Position numbers and translations under genes: made by a program
Part shown: one piece after another, positions 1 to 12,156 of the stretch
Layout of the letters: each line of letters opens with the position of its first letter
How positions within the stretch are numbered: position 1 is the stretch's first letter
NCBI GenBank assembly: GCA_002914845.1
Contig: JXTC01000001.1
Span: 2,070,173-2,134,172, forward strand
Origin: Trema orientale
Taxonomy: Eukaryota; Streptophyta; Magnoliopsida; Rosales; Cannabaceae
Direction of reading: 5' to 3'
Length of the DNA: 64,000 bases
Notes under the pieces: generated by a model
What the model was told of the DNA's origin: nothing
Databases searched by the model: none
Seen by the model: the letters and a program-made list of their open reading frames with translations, nothing else

Positions 1-1570
1 CAATATGATCCTCAGGAAGGAAGTGGCAAACAGGAACGGTTCCGGGCCTAACTTTGAGAACTTGAAAGGCCAAGTGCTTTGGGTTCCATTCTGATGTGTC
101 CTTATGGCACACTGCTACTGCCTTGGCTTTGGTCCCATCTGCGCCTTCCAAGGACACCTTATAAGCCTCCGTGGCTTGTGTCGAATGGCAATAGAACACT
201 GCATAGGGATAGTTCTGCTTGTGGCACACCACAGATTTGTCACCTGCTGTCTTCTTCTCTACTTTCGTTATTGTGTACTCCTCTATCCCTGATTCTTTTT
301 CCACCTCAGTAGAGATTGCTTCTACATGTTTTCCGAGCTTGGAAGTGCTAAAGTCGATCATGGACTCTAGTGATGTCGCGCAATACTTTTCTTCTCCTTT
401 AATGGTCGGTTCTTCACACTCTTTGATTGTTTCCTTCACCGTCTCAGCTTCCACTGACTGAGGTGTCAATGAAAGTTTGTTGAGAATTTGTGGCAGTTTG
501 TTGGATTCGAAAGGGATTGATTGCGCTACTTGGCGAGGCAGGAAAGTCGCGCGATTCGAACTCTTGATGAAGTTCAAGTTCATCTTAGTGCCAGTTTGAG
601 TGTCTTTCTCTAAGAAGAAAAGAGCTACATTTGGGTTGTCATGAAGTTGATTCTCACTTGCAGCATATCTATAGAGGAATGGTACTTTTCCTGGGGATAC
701 TCCAACATAAACAGGCTTGCCCTTGTGCCCTGTGCTTACAGAGACTCCTCCTTTTCCAACACCAACATTGGTTCTTTTGCCAGGCTTTCCTGTACTCACT
801 CCAACACCTGTGCCTTTGCCAACACTCACATGGGTGCCGCTTCCGCCGGGCTTTCCTTTCCCGGTGTTAACACTAACTCCACCCTTCCCAACACCGACTG
901 AGGTACTCTTCTCTTCCAATACGTCTACAAAATCAACACCCGTATAGTATCAGATAACTCGTTATAAAAGATGTGTAACAAAGAAAAGCCTCAACTGTGT
1001 GCCTATAAAACACGTAGATAACATAAAAACAAATCTTTGGAAGCACTGAACCAAAGTTCTTAATCATTCTGTATAGAACTGTAGTTGCTTTTGTTGATAT
1101 GTTAATACTTTTGGGCTCGAGCTATTATCTATTGCCTGAAATCTTAGTGAAAGCCACTCCAGCCTCTTTGTTGGAAATTAGTAAGACACGTTCAGCTATT
1201 TTAAGAATCTAATTAAATAATTGATTGAAATGAATCCTATAATTAAGAAAGGAAATATTCATAGTAAAACTTTCTAAGAGGGAGCTCTCAGTTTTCAAAT
1301 ACCAACCCGGTTGTAGAAGATCACTGACTGCTTTTGGCATTGGCGTGTTGGGCAGGACAGATTTCCAGTAGAGCTCAGGTGACTGCACGGCATGGCTGGC
1401 TGCAAGCAGCAACTGCATGCATATAAACTCATATTAGCTCATATTAACCAGTCAGACAGTGCCATCTAAGAACACAAGAAGTTAATATAGTACAAACTAA
1501 AGATTGGATCTCAAAAACTACAAAAGCTTACAGTGAAAAAAGCAAGGACGTATGGGAGATGGAACCCCAT
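1..1570 (-). CDS. RD22-like: RD22-type BURP-domain protein (3' end off the window)
   Basis: Three exons on the minus strand: 1570-1532 (13 codons from ATG), 1412-1307, and 924 to beyond position 1. Intron 1 has donor GTAAG and an acceptor at 1413/1414. Intron 2 has donor GTTGGT and ends TTTTGTAG. The spliced frame gives 356 residues in the window; by family comparison only about six residues plus the stop are missing. Residues 1 to about 20 are a hydrophobic signal peptide. The segment SPELYWKSVLPNTPMPKAV is the conserved BURP-family N-terminal block. Residues about 52-140 are glycine-rich VGVGKGG-type repeats, the RD22 hallmark. The BURP domain starts near residue 149 (ALFFLEKD) and carries the signature CH-X10-CH-X25-CH-X25-CH at C282, C294, C321 and C348. 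RD22-class proteins are secreted, cell-wall-associated and often induced by drought or ABA; regulation here is inferred. All motifs are intact, so the gene looks functional. The alternative first-exon choice is the least certain part. Confidence 0.93.
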
Positions 1571-1880
1571 TAAGGCTGTGTGACACTAAATTATAGAGCG
1601 GAGAAGTTTTGGGTATAAGTGATGAACTATATAGTGAAGCTGAGAGCTAGGTAGCTAAGCTAAGCTTGTAACATAAATGTAATAGACCTTAGAAGCAGTT
1701 CACAGCATTTTATAGAGTGGTTTGGGCTAGAAAAGGCTATAAAGTAATTCCACCCACATTATCAGCGATTAATTACTTCCAACTGTCCCTGGCTCCCTTA
1801 ACTATCATTTACGTCAAATGGGACAGGTGCGTAGACGTCGTACCTGACAAGTGCATGGCGGTGCACAGTGAAAACAAAAG
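1571..1880 (-). promoter_or_regulatory. Putative promoter and 5' leader of the BURP gene
   Basis: Reading on the minus strand, a TATAAA box lies at 1714-1709 (context CTCTATAAAATG), about 140 bp upstream of the ATG, which would give a leader of roughly 110 nt. Further upstream are ACGT-core sequences: GACGTC at 1834-1839 and a TTGACGT motif near 1810-1817. Both resemble bZIP or WRKY sites. Such short motifs occur often by chance, so only the TATA placement is moderately supported. Confidence 0.45.
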
Positions 1881-4708
1881 TTACTAGTGGTCGGTTTCGT
1901 AGTTCTGATAGACAATTTTTTTTTTTGAAAGAACTGATAGACTTAATTTTGTAATAATAGTACTCAATATATCCTTTACTATAATCATATCGCCTTATTC
2001 CTTGGAATTTCTTGCCGCTACTTTTGGACTGTGCCTGCCTAGTGATGCATAAATATTTGAAATAATCAAAATTGTCACTCTTTAAACTGCGTTAGAGACA
2101 TCTTCCATCACACTTAAAACGAACAACTACTACATTTATGGGGTTTAGTAGAAGTTGAATGTCGTACTCTGCCATGATTTATATTTTTAGTATATGGTAT
2201 TTTTTTTTAAAAAAAAAAATGGGAAAACTAAGTGCATGCTTTGAATAGTTTCCTCTGGTTGGTGTTTGTTGGGGGAGAAGTCGGTACGGGGGCATTTTCC
2301 CGTGTTACTCTCTTCTAGCCCAACTTTAAGAAAAATAGTAAGAAGAAATTGGGATACGATGCGAGTGGGTTTCCTTCTATCCAGGAAGAGGCAAAAAAAT
2401 AATAATAAAAAAATGTGTGTGGCCTAACAAATTCTAAATAGCTCAAAAACGAGAAATTTTAATTATTAAACTATCCCTTTACACCAAACTTTAACATAAT
2501 ACTTGACGAGTAAAATGGTAATTTTTAACTAGAGTAATTTTATATTTCCTTTCATCAACTAATTTAAAGGAAAGGTATTTTTCTATCCAAAAAAAAAAAA
2601 GTATTTTCCTTTTTATCATTTCTATAGTACATCTCTCTTACTTTATTCATCAATTTAATTTTTTCCCCCTCTCTAGACTCTATCAATCATAACCTTAAGA
2701 AAAAATTTGACATGAATGCAACTATTTATTTATTTTTTATTTCTTTTTAATTTTATGTATAATTAAGTTAAAACGTGAGGGTTTGAGAAAAGTTAGTGAC
2801 TAGTGTCCTCTATTTTTGTGACAGGAATGAGTGAATTCTTTTTATGTACTTGACAGATGTACATGGATATATAAATGGTCATGAACAAACAAATTTGACT
2901 TTAAGGACTTCTATTCTCTTTATAATCTTATAATTGAAATCAAATGTTAGGTGGAAGACCAGGCTATGTAATGATATATATTGGGGCATAACTTATGTAC
3001 GTAATGAAAATTTAATGATATCGAAATTTAATATGATAATGCATACATCATTCGTTAATTCATTTAGAAGAAAACTCTTTGTGTAAGAGGGTTCAAGATT
3101 TGTCTAATCTATTCAAAATTTTCTACATATAGAGTTCAGGGCACGTAATGAATAGAATCGTAGCAAGCAATTCTGGACTTGAAAGAGATGGAATAAGAGA
3201 AGAATGTGATTCCTTTTATTGTGTTTATTTACCTATCAAAAGCAAAAATTGGAATTAACATTTTTTTTTTGCTCGAGAAAATTGGAATTAACTTAATTTA
3301 CTTTCTAGAATTTACTGATCTATTAGCAAATTATAGCAATAGAAATCAAAATACGACTCACTTATTAAAATTATCTTTTGCTTAAATCATTGATCAAACT
3401 CCTTAAAAAAAAAAAATCATTTATGAGCCTTCGCAAATATATACTATTTTTGCCCCATGTAAAAATACTAATTTTATTTTTATCTTTTTCTCAGTTCTTT
3501 TCCCGAAAGCACTCTTTTTCTCATTTTCAATTAGTAAAGTGACCTTAGACTATGTACACTGTACAGGGTAAATTGGAAAACTACTGGTCTCGATCTATTT
3601 TTACCTCTTTTCCACATTGATATCTCTAACCCTTTTTTCTTTCAGCATTTAGGTACTTAACACATACTTCTTCTTTTTTTTTCCCCCCCCTTCGATCCGT
3701 TAGTGATCTTTTTGCTTTTTTTTTTTTTTCATCCAAAAATTTTTCTAGAGGCCATATGATGAAGGGCAAAAACTTTGTATTACTGATCTCTCTAGTGTTT
3801 CAAAATTTGGTTCTTATTTTTTTTTTCCTTTAAGAAAATTAGACCAACACTTTCTTATTTATCAAAATGGCAATGACTTAAAATAAACAAAATTTTGATC
3901 ATTTAGACATGTTATTGTATAATTTAAATAATTAATTATTATTTCAGTATGAAAACTTCATAATTAAATGAAAATGTAATGGATAAAAAATAAAATTTGT
4001 CAAAGTTGACTCGTAGAAGAGGGTGTTAGTGTAAATTTATTTTGTTTTAGAGGTGGTAAAATAATTATCATTTGTCTATAGGTGTTACTATAGTTTTGAC
4101 ATAAACTTAGGGGTGTCAATTTTTTTTTTTTTTTTGGCATTCAACAATAAACTGTTTCTTTTGCATCTGCCAGTCCTTTCAAAAATTTTGTCCAAAAGCA
4201 AATGTTTAGGTAACAAAATATGGGAGAATCAGGAGGGGAAAACAATGATATTTAAAAAAAAAAAAAAATGGTCAAGGATCCCTTGCTAAATTTTAAGAAA
4301 AATCCTTGAAATCTACGGAAATAATATTGTTGTACTTTCTCCTTCTCATACTCTGCAATTTCACGTCGCCTCTAAACAATGTTTTCTGAACGGAATTTTT
4401 CAAACGAGTGGCACGTGCACAAAATTAGGATCAGTGGTGCAAAAATTGTTCCCTTCAGTGGACATTTTGGATGGAAAAGTTAAACAGGATAGCTAGAATG
4501 TAATATATGTTAATTCAAGCTAAATGACCAAAAAAAGAAAAATAATAATTAATAAGAGGCCAATGTGTAAAATGAGTAAAACATTACGGACTAACGAATC
4601 ATTTAAGTTTTCTTAAATTAATCTTTTGAGTTATTACCCTTTTTTACATTGTGACTATTATTTACTAGTTTTAATGCTCTTAATTTGTTTCATAGTCTTG
4701 CTCAAATA
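1881..4708. other. AT-rich intergenic spacer
   Basis: No reading frame with recognisable protein similarity and no RNA gene was seen on either strand. The stretch is AT-rich with many poly-A/poly-T runs (for example near 2200, 3720 and 4125). No clear terminal-repeat element was identified. Confidence 0.6.
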
Positions 4709-4718
4709 TTGACACCGT

Positions 4719-4883
4719 GAGGAATGTTTAATACACTTATTTTCTCACTTTTTTTTATACTTTTACACACGTGGATTTCACTATCCAGTTTAATATTTTA
4801 ATAATACAATAAATTATAGTGGAATCCAAGTATTAAGCAATGAGACTGAGAAAATGCGAAAGAGAATACAACTAGCATTCCTC
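4719..4883. mobile_element. MITE, GAGGAATG-terminus copy
   Basis: A 165-bp element begins GAGGAATGTTTAATAC and ends with the imperfect inverse ...AGCATTCCTC. It is flanked by a 10-bp near-duplicate, ttgacaccgt (4709-4718) and ttgataccat (4884-4893), which differ by two transitions. Terminal repeat plus 9-10 bp target duplication suggests a Mutator-like MITE. Its ends resemble those of the elements at 5217 and 5720. Confidence 0.6.
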
Positions 4884-4893
4884 TTGATACCAT

Positions 4894-5207
4894 TTTATTT
4901 TCATTCCTTCCAAAATCTCTCATGCCAAACATACTGGTCTTTCACGTACGTACGAATCACGGTGTTATTCTGATTTATCCAATAATAAGAGTAATAGTGT
5001 TGTGGTAAAAGTGTTGAACTTGAATGCTCCAATTTGAGTACAAGGAAATGCATACATAAATATTTTCTCAAAAGTACTTGTGTATTGGGTCATGAGACAG
5101 ATCGAGGCTCTAGAGAATTGTAGTCATACGTTGGTTGACTTATTAAATGTTGAACGTGGTTAGGTCAAATTATATATACTTCAACTTCTTTAAACGAGCA
5201 CTTAGAC
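4894..5207. other. Spacer between MITEs with a weak SINE-like box pair
   Basis: Intergenic. A box-A-like TAGTGTTGTGG at 4995-5005 is followed 36 bp later by a box-B-like AATTTGAGTAC at 5031-5041, reminiscent of a tRNA-derived SINE head. No flanking duplication was found, so this is only suggestive. Confidence 0.25.
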
Positions 5208-5216
5208 CATCATTTA

Positions 5217-5394
5217 GAGTAATATTATACGGCATCATATGATGCTTAACACTGCATGATGTGTCAATATGTTACTAAAAGTTTATAATGACACTTTAGA
5301 TCATAAGATTATACGAGATTCAATTTATTAATTATAAACTTCTAATAATAGAATATGTGATGTTAAATACCAATAATATCTCATAGCATTGCTC
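5217..5394. mobile_element. MITE with perfect 9-bp target duplication
   Basis: A 178-bp element runs from GAGTAATATTATACGG to ATAGCATTGCTC. The ends are imperfect inverted repeats. It is flanked on both sides by the exact 9-mer catcattta (5208-5216 and 5395-5403). A 9-bp duplication is typical of Mutator-like elements. It has no coding capacity and is related in its termini to the copies at 4719 and 5720. Confidence 0.78.
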
Positions 5395-5719
5395 CATCAT
5401 TTAAAGTTTCTTAAGGGCTAAGGTACCCTAGCAACAAACGACATTTCTAATTCTCTCACTCGCCCAAACAAAAAAATGTTGAGAAGGAAAGTCCCAAAAA
5501 AGTTGCTTTGCCTTTCATTTTTGTAATATTTTCTTGCCTTGTCCTTTTATTTTATTTTGTTTATTTATTTTTGGTGATTTAGATGATATATTCATGTTAT
5601 CCTCTTTTTGTGTGTGTTCTTTTCTTTGACATTTAAACGTAGATGATCCCAACTAAAAAAATATGTTTTACCACCAAAGTCCAAACTCTATATACGTGTA
5701 ACTATATTATCTTTTTTCA

Positions 5720-5900
5720 GAGTAATGTCATGGGGTACCAGTGTGCCCAACATCATATGATGTATAATTTTAATGTTGAGTGATTAATCAATAATCTGGA
5801 TCACATATGGATCTTATATGAAATATAATTATAATTTGCCAGTAATAAATTACCACATTATATGATGTTGAGTATTATATGGTGTCCCTTAGCATTACTC
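5720..5900. mobile_element. MITE, GAGTAATG-terminus copy
   Basis: A 181-bp element whose two ends pair over about 45 bp: the left end GAGTAATGTCATGGGGTACC matches the reverse complement of the right end (GAGTAATGCTAAGGGACACC...), and both continue into CAACATCATAT. No clean target duplication is visible in the T-rich flanks. Same family as the elements at 4719 and 5217. Confidence 0.72.
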
Positions 5901-6535
5901 ATTTTTCTTATGTTTTAATGTATGTTTCTCCATATGTTTTCTTAATAACATTATCTTATGTATTTTATGAATAATAAAAATAAGTTCACATGTTCCCTCA
6001 AAAAAGAGAAATCTCCGAAAGACTCTCTCTAAAATTTAATAATTTAATATTTTCTTAAACACTTTTAATTTAAGATTTATTTATTCCATTAATCATTAAT
6101 AAAAATCATATGAAACTTCTTTTCCGGTCCACACACTAATTTGAAAATCTCTTACCCTTTTTTTTATTAGTGGGCCTTATAAAAATATGACTAAATTTTG
6201 GGCCCAATTTAAGTAAATATTCCTTTGTCAAATATTGTAGCAAAATGTCCGGTATATATATTTATATACTAAGTGTAAAATTTTATATACCGAGTATAAA
6301 AATTATATACCGATATATTTCAGTACAGTAACTGAAATTGGTAGATAAACATATCTACCAAGTGTAAAAATATATATACCTAGACATTTAGCTATGAAAT
6401 TCAAAAAGTGGACATCTACTTAATCAAATTTAAAATATTGGTCATTCACCTAAATTTCTCTTTATTCTTTTTCTTTCCTTTTACTTTCTCAATAAAAGCT
6501 CAGCCCATTGTATCGAAGTATTTTAATATATTTTT
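5901..6535. other. AT-rich spacer
   Basis: No gene was seen. The segment 6250-6395 has several short inverted and direct repeats around TATATACC/GGTATATA with a small palindrome (atatttcagtacagtaactgaaat), possibly a decayed foldback remnant. Confidence 0.45.
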
Positions 6536-6906
6536 TTAGGAGAACTGCAAAAAAAAATCCTGAACTTTGAGTGTCCTATAATTTAAATTATGAAATTTGG
6601 ATTCTACAAAATAATACGAATTTCTGAAAAATTAATACCCTAGACTAACTTTTTGACCAATTTTAGTAACAAAAAAATAATAATATCTTACATTAAAACT
6701 GGATTAGTCCTTATTATTCTCCATAATTTTGAGGATATTATTGTCTTTTACCATTTAAAGTTATTCAAAAATTCAACTTAGGATATTAATTTTCAGAAAT
6801 TCATAATCTCAAGGTATTATTTTGCAGAATCCAAACTTCATGGTTTAAATTGCAAAATACTAAGATCTCAAGGTGTGCTTTTTTTTTTTTTGGCTGCAGT
6901 TTACCC
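6536..6906. mobile_element. Foldback/MITE with long inverted repeats
   Basis: The two halves are inverted copies over more than 120 bp each. The left half reads AACTGCAAAAAAAAATCC, then a block containing TTTGGATTCTACAAAATAATAC. The right half reversed reads AAACTGCAGCCAAAAAA, then TTTGGATTCTGCAAAATAATACC. The 9-mer tatattttt occurs just outside both ends (6527-6535 and 6907-6915), a possible target duplication but in low-complexity sequence. It is non-coding and was probably mobilised in trans by an autonomous DNA transposon. Confidence 0.7.
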
Positions 6907-6915
6907 TATATTTTT

Positions 6916-8650
6916 AATAGAAAAGAATAATATATGGACCAACTTTGGTATTAAAAATATTAATCAATTTTCAATCTCTTTTATTTTTTTTTTTCTATTT
7001 TTCATAAAAAAAGTTAGAGTTGCTGAGTTATTTTTAGAATTCTTGAGCTATTTTTCATGAACCATAATTAAATCTTTAGAGAGAGGAAAAGAGAAACTCA
7101 ATTCATCAAAATGTTATAACTCAGAACTCAGGATATTCAGAGGGCTCATTTGAGATAGCTTTTACTTATATTTTTATGTAGTAGAAGAAGAAAACATATG
7201 GAAATTTGAGTATATTTGACATTAAATGACATTGTTTTTTCTTCATTAAAACTAAAAAAAATTCCATATATTCTTTGAAACTCTTCTTAAAGAAGCTACA
7301 TGAGTATAACTTTCGTTAGAAAAGCTTTTATAGTCAAAAACTCTTTTGATATTTTACACAAACAGACTCAAAAATTGCTTTCGGCTTCACCTTCTAAAAG
7401 CTATGCCAAACAAGCCAATAATATGTTCATCCATGAGTACTAGCTATAACTACAAAAACTTAGTCTCACTATTTTATTCTATAGGTACGATTGATTTTAT
7501 CAAATGTGTTTGAGAGGCATATTAAAAAAGAATATTCTAGTTATTTAATATTATTTGTATTCATTTATGTCATTAATTTCATATAAAAGTATTTCCGTCA
7601 TAACTTAATTATCTCGTTTGGTAAGAAGATTAAGAAAAAAAAATAGCAAAAATAAAAAAAAAATGATGGCGGCCACCCTTTGCCTAATTGTACGAATGTT
7701 CGTTGTAATTTCCCTTTAATCCTTTTTTTTTTTTTTTTTTTTGAAAAGGCCCTTTAATCCTTGTTGCCAACCCTAGAAAATGCTACAAAAATTTGTGCCA
7801 TACCTTTTCTGCTTTTCAACCCTTTGGTGCAGTTTTTTTCCGTCTCGGTGCGAAGTAAGACTTATGTTAACTGAGGACCATATATAACTAGATACTAGAT
7901 ACTGATTGGAAACTACTAGATTATATCGAGAAAAAACAAAAAAGGAAAAAAGAGAGAGAGAGAGAGAGAGGAGAAGAAGAAGACAGGGTCGGTTTCTGTT
8001 TAATTGATTTGTGCAGAAAGTTGGTCCAGGTTCAATCGTTGAATCTAATAAAGTTTTACTGGAATTTATTGCAACATACAGTAGCAAAACGAAGGAAATT
8101 TTTTATTCTTTCTATTTTTATTTTTATTTTTCTTGGTAAAAAAAAGAGAATGAAATGAAAATGAAATAGAGCGGGGCCTTGGTTATGGACCCCCATAAAT
8201 AAATTGTCACTAATGTTTCTACTTTCTAGGGTAGGAAGGGAACTGTACCATATAAATATAATAATCAAAGTAGTTATGACACTGTACAACCAAATGTAGT
8301 CAAAAACTGATGGATCAAACTTAGTTTTCCGGAGCATGTTTTGAAGTTCTTACTCAGATTATAGGTAAGGTATTGGGTTATGTCATGAAACTGATTGTAA
8401 TGAATTTGAAAATGAATTTTCAGACTGGTGGGGTTGCAAGTTGCAACATATAACGATTGCTTCTGTATATTAATATGTGTAAGGTTCTAATTGTCTCCGA
8501 ATGGTTTTGAATCCCAATTGGGTTGAAAATCAATCATGTTTGGTTTACATTAACCCACACCGAAATTATATCACAAAATATTCAATAAGAACCTTCCCAA
8601 GATCAAAGGAAATGATTTTAGTTAACTCTATTCAATATTATAAAGGATTA
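6916..8650. other. AT-rich intergenic spacer with a GA microsatellite
   Basis: No supported gene. It contains poly-T near 7725-7742 and a (GA)n tract at about 7951-7970. The open frames here are low-complexity and have no recognisable domain. Confidence 0.55.
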
Positions 8651-9388
8651 TTGGTCCATTTGGTTCCATAACTATTTGGGTTATAACGATTTGGTCCCTC
8701 AAGTTTCAATTTTGGCAATTAAATCCTTGAACTTACAATTTAGTAGCAAATTAATACTAATTGTCATCAGAGTTAAATTTTTAACAGACTCATCACGTGA
8801 AAAGCACAAGACAAGATAAAAAAATTTCATTAAATAAGAAAAAAAAAATCCCCACATGAAACGTTCCTTTCCTATCTTCCATAATTGCCTTTCCACCATG
8901 TTCATCATCATTCAAGCTAAACCAAAATCTCAAATCATAATCGCCTCTTACAATCGTCCTCTTCTCTATATTTTTGGTGAAAAATATACGGAACACAAAA
9001 CAATAACCAGCAAGCCCGCTCAAACATCCAGAGCAAAAAAAAAAAAAAAAAAAAAAATAAAATAAAATAAATAAATAAGAAGCTTGCTCAAAAAGATCCG
9101 AAACTCATGAACCAAGTCAGACAGAAGATCATAAGACCCCAAACCCATCTCTGTTGATGGTTTTTCTTTTTTTAATTGTTTGCTTTGAAGTTTGTGCCGA
9201 AATGGTAGAAAAAATAAAGATCGAGTTCGAAAATCTCGACTGAAAAGAATCAGAAGCAAAAAATTAGCTTCAATAGTTTCATAATATACCCAACTCGGAG
9301 TCGTTAAAAACATGTCTTCCTTAAAACAAAAACAAAAAATCCTTTGCCATAGATATTTGCATTTGGGCATGTAATGCATAAGATCTAA

Positions 9389-9584
9389 TATTACAGGAAA
9401 AACCAAAGAGAACAGAGAAAAGAATATTGTAGAAGAAGGTTCTGTTCTATCTTCCGATTAGTGACCCATGGTCGTATATATATACAATGGAGAAATACCA
9501 GATAAATATCTGGGACAGCTAAGCAACAACTCATCAGCTTAACTAACTAACTAACTATGTACAAAATATCTAATATATCTAATA
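9389..9584 (-). repeat. Copia 3' LTR
   Basis: A 196-bp repeat identical to 15648-15847 except for one T/C difference and one missing CTAA unit in the taac/ctaa tract. On the minus strand it begins TATTAGATATATTAG directly after the polypurine tract and ends CCTGTAATA. Confidence 0.95.
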
Positions 9585-9596
9585 CTCCCCCTCAAG
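9585..9596 (-). other. Copia polypurine tract
   Basis: On the minus strand the sequence CTTGAGGGGGAG lies immediately upstream of the 3' LTR and would prime plus-strand DNA synthesis. The pol stop codon TGA (9594-9592) lies inside it, so coding sequence and priming site overlap. Confidence 0.85.
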
Positions 9597-12156
9597 ATGG
9601 ACTGTAAATATCATAAACAGCCATCTTGGATAAAAGGGAAAATAAAAGAGAAGAAGGCAAAGCTTTAGTAAAAAGATCAGCCAATTGATGATGAGATCGG
9701 ATTGGCAGAAGTTTAAGAAAGCCTTGACGAATTTTATCATGCACAAAATGACAATCGAGCTCAATGTGTTTGGTGCGCTCATGGAACGTTGGATTAGTGG
9801 CAATGTGAATAGCAGCTTGATTGTCACAAAAAAGAACAGTAGGAGCAGAAACAGTAAGCTGAAAATCTCGAAGAAGATGATGAAGCCAGACGATTTCACT
9901 TATGGTGGCAGCCAAGGCGCGATATTCTGCTTCAGCAGAAGAGCGAGATATGGTAGACTGCTTCTTGGCCTTCCAAGAAACCAGAGAGTCGCCAAGAATG
10001 ATGCAAAAACCAGTAACAGATTTACGTGTATCAGGACACGATCCCCAATCAGTATCAGAAAATGCCTTGACTTGAAGAGAATAAGCAGCAGAAAAAAATA
10101 AACCCTGACCAGGACGATTTTTAAGATATCGGAGAAGGTGATGAGCTGCTTTCAAATGAGGTAAACGGGGATGAGCCAAAAACTGACTAAGCTTGTGAAT
10201 AGCATAAGTGATATCTGGACGCGAAAGCGTCAAGTATAAGAGACGACCAATAAGACGGCGATAAGAAGAAGCATCTGGAAGCAAGTCACCATCATTAACA
10301 CTAAGTTTCAATTTTGGATCCATAGGAACATTAGTGGGCTGACAAACAAGATAACCAGTATCTTCAAGCAATTGCAAAGTATAATGTCGCTGTGAAAGAA
10401 CAATGCCTTTGACAGAAGTAGCAATCTCAAGACCAAGAAAATACCGCAAAGGACCCAAATCTTTAAGCTTGAACTGGCTATGAAGAAAAGTCTTTAAATC
10501 AGCAATGACTTGAGAATTAGGACCAGTAATGACAATGTCATCTACATAGACCAGCAAGGCAACAAAAGAAGAGCCTGAACCCTTAGTAAACAGGGAATAA
10601 TCAGATTTGGACTGAGAAAATCCAAAAGAAAGGAGAGCATGGGAGAACTTGGTATACCATTGGCGAGAAGCCTGTTTTAAACCATAAATGGACTTATGAA
10701 GGCGACAAACAAGAGACTTCCCCGTAGAAGAAAGCTTCCCCTGTGGAAGAAGACCAAGAGGAACATCCATATAAACCTCTTCAAACAAATCACCATTTAA
10801 AAAAGCATTGTTCACATCAAGTTGAACAAGCTGCCACTGCTGACTAGCAGCCAAAGCAAGAAGAACTTTCACAGTAACAAGCTTAGCAACAGGAGAAAAA
10901 GTCTCAATAAAATCTAAACCTTCTTGTTGAGTGAAGCCTTTGGCTACCAAGCGAGCCTTATAACGATCAACCGTTCCATCAGCTCGATATTTAATCTTAT
11001 AAATCCACTTGCAGCCAATAGTATGCTTGCCGGGTGGTAAGGGAACAAGAGACCAGGTGTGATTTGCTGCCATAGCATCAAGTTCTGCTTGCATAGCATC
11101 CCTCCAGTGAGAGAATTTGACAGCTTGATGATAGTATTGAGGCTCAAAAGAAGTAGAAACATTGAGAACAAAGTTTCTATATGATGGAGAAAGAAAATCA
11201 TAAGATAAACACCTGGTTAAAGGATAGGCAGTATTGCAATTGGGAATAGGATCGTTAAATAAAAGATTGCAATAAAAATCCCGAAGGTAAGAAGGAGGAT
11301 GATGTGCACGGGTGGACCGGCGAAGAGGAATAGCAAGATCAGGGCAGGCTGGAACAGCAATAGACTGAGTTGGAGCAGGGGAGACATGAGAAGTAGTAAC
11401 ATGAGGATCAGGAGAACTAGAGGGACTGTCAAGATGAGGAACAGGTAAAACAACATCAGGAAAAAGATCAACCAACGTGTCTGGAGAAGTCACAGTATGA
11501 AAAGGAAAGCAATCTTCATGAAAAACAACATCGCGAGATATAAAAATCTGCTTGGTCTCAATATCATAAAGCTTGTGTCCTTTCATACCAAGAGGATAAC
11601 CAAGAAAAACACATACACGAGCCCTAGGATGAAACTTGGTGCGATGAGAGGAAAGAGTGGAAGCAAAAGCCAAGCAACCAAAGACCTGGAAAGAAGTATA
11701 CGACACAGGTTTGTTATACAAAAGATCATGAGGTGTTTTGTTGTGTAACAAAGGAGACGGTGCTCTATTAATGAGAAACACGGCAGTAAGAACACACTCA
11801 GACCAGAATTCTAGAGGAACTCGTGAATGGAAATAAAGAGCTCGAGCAACATTCAGCAGGTGTTGGTGTTTTCGTTCAACAATAGAATTCTGTTCTGGCC
11901 GATCCACACAAGAAAATTGATGTAATACTCCCTTGGCATTAAAGAAATCAGTAAATGATAATTCACGAGCATTGTCTGATCTGAAAGTTTTAATAGTAGC
12001 TTGGAACTGAGTAGCAATCATATTGAAAAACTTTGGAATAACCATAGTAACATCTGACTTGTTTTGAAGTAAGAAAATCCAAGTAAAACGGCTGTAATCA
12101 TCCACCAATGTTACAAAATAACGATGGCCAGAATAAGAAGGCATATGATAAGGTCC
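9592..12156 (-). pseudogene. Copia pol: integrase C-half, reverse transcriptase, RNase H
   Basis: An open frame of 854 codons after the internal stop at 12159-12157. It begins GPYHMPSYSG, then the integrase catalytic region (VDDYSRF, SDNARE, NSIVERKHQHL). Next comes the reverse transcriptase (KARLVAKGFTQQEG, and YVDD at 10548-10537), then RNase H (KKQSTISRSSAEAEYRALA, KHIELDCHFVHDKI), ending at a TGA in the polypurine tract. It would copy and integrate the element's RNA. All catalytic motifs are preserved, consistent with a young element. It is called a pseudogene only because the frame is cut upstream by one stop codon and by an insertion in gag. Confidence 0.93.

Noticed and set aside
79..947. 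Several plus-strand open frames rich in Pro, Thr, Leu and Cys
   Set aside because: They are the antisense of the BURP gene's exon 3; the minus strand carries the real motifs and splice sites.
9685..10101. Plus-strand open frames over the Copia pol (also 11497-11748 and 13036-13401)
   Set aside because: Shadows of the minus-strand gag-pol; no domains of their own.
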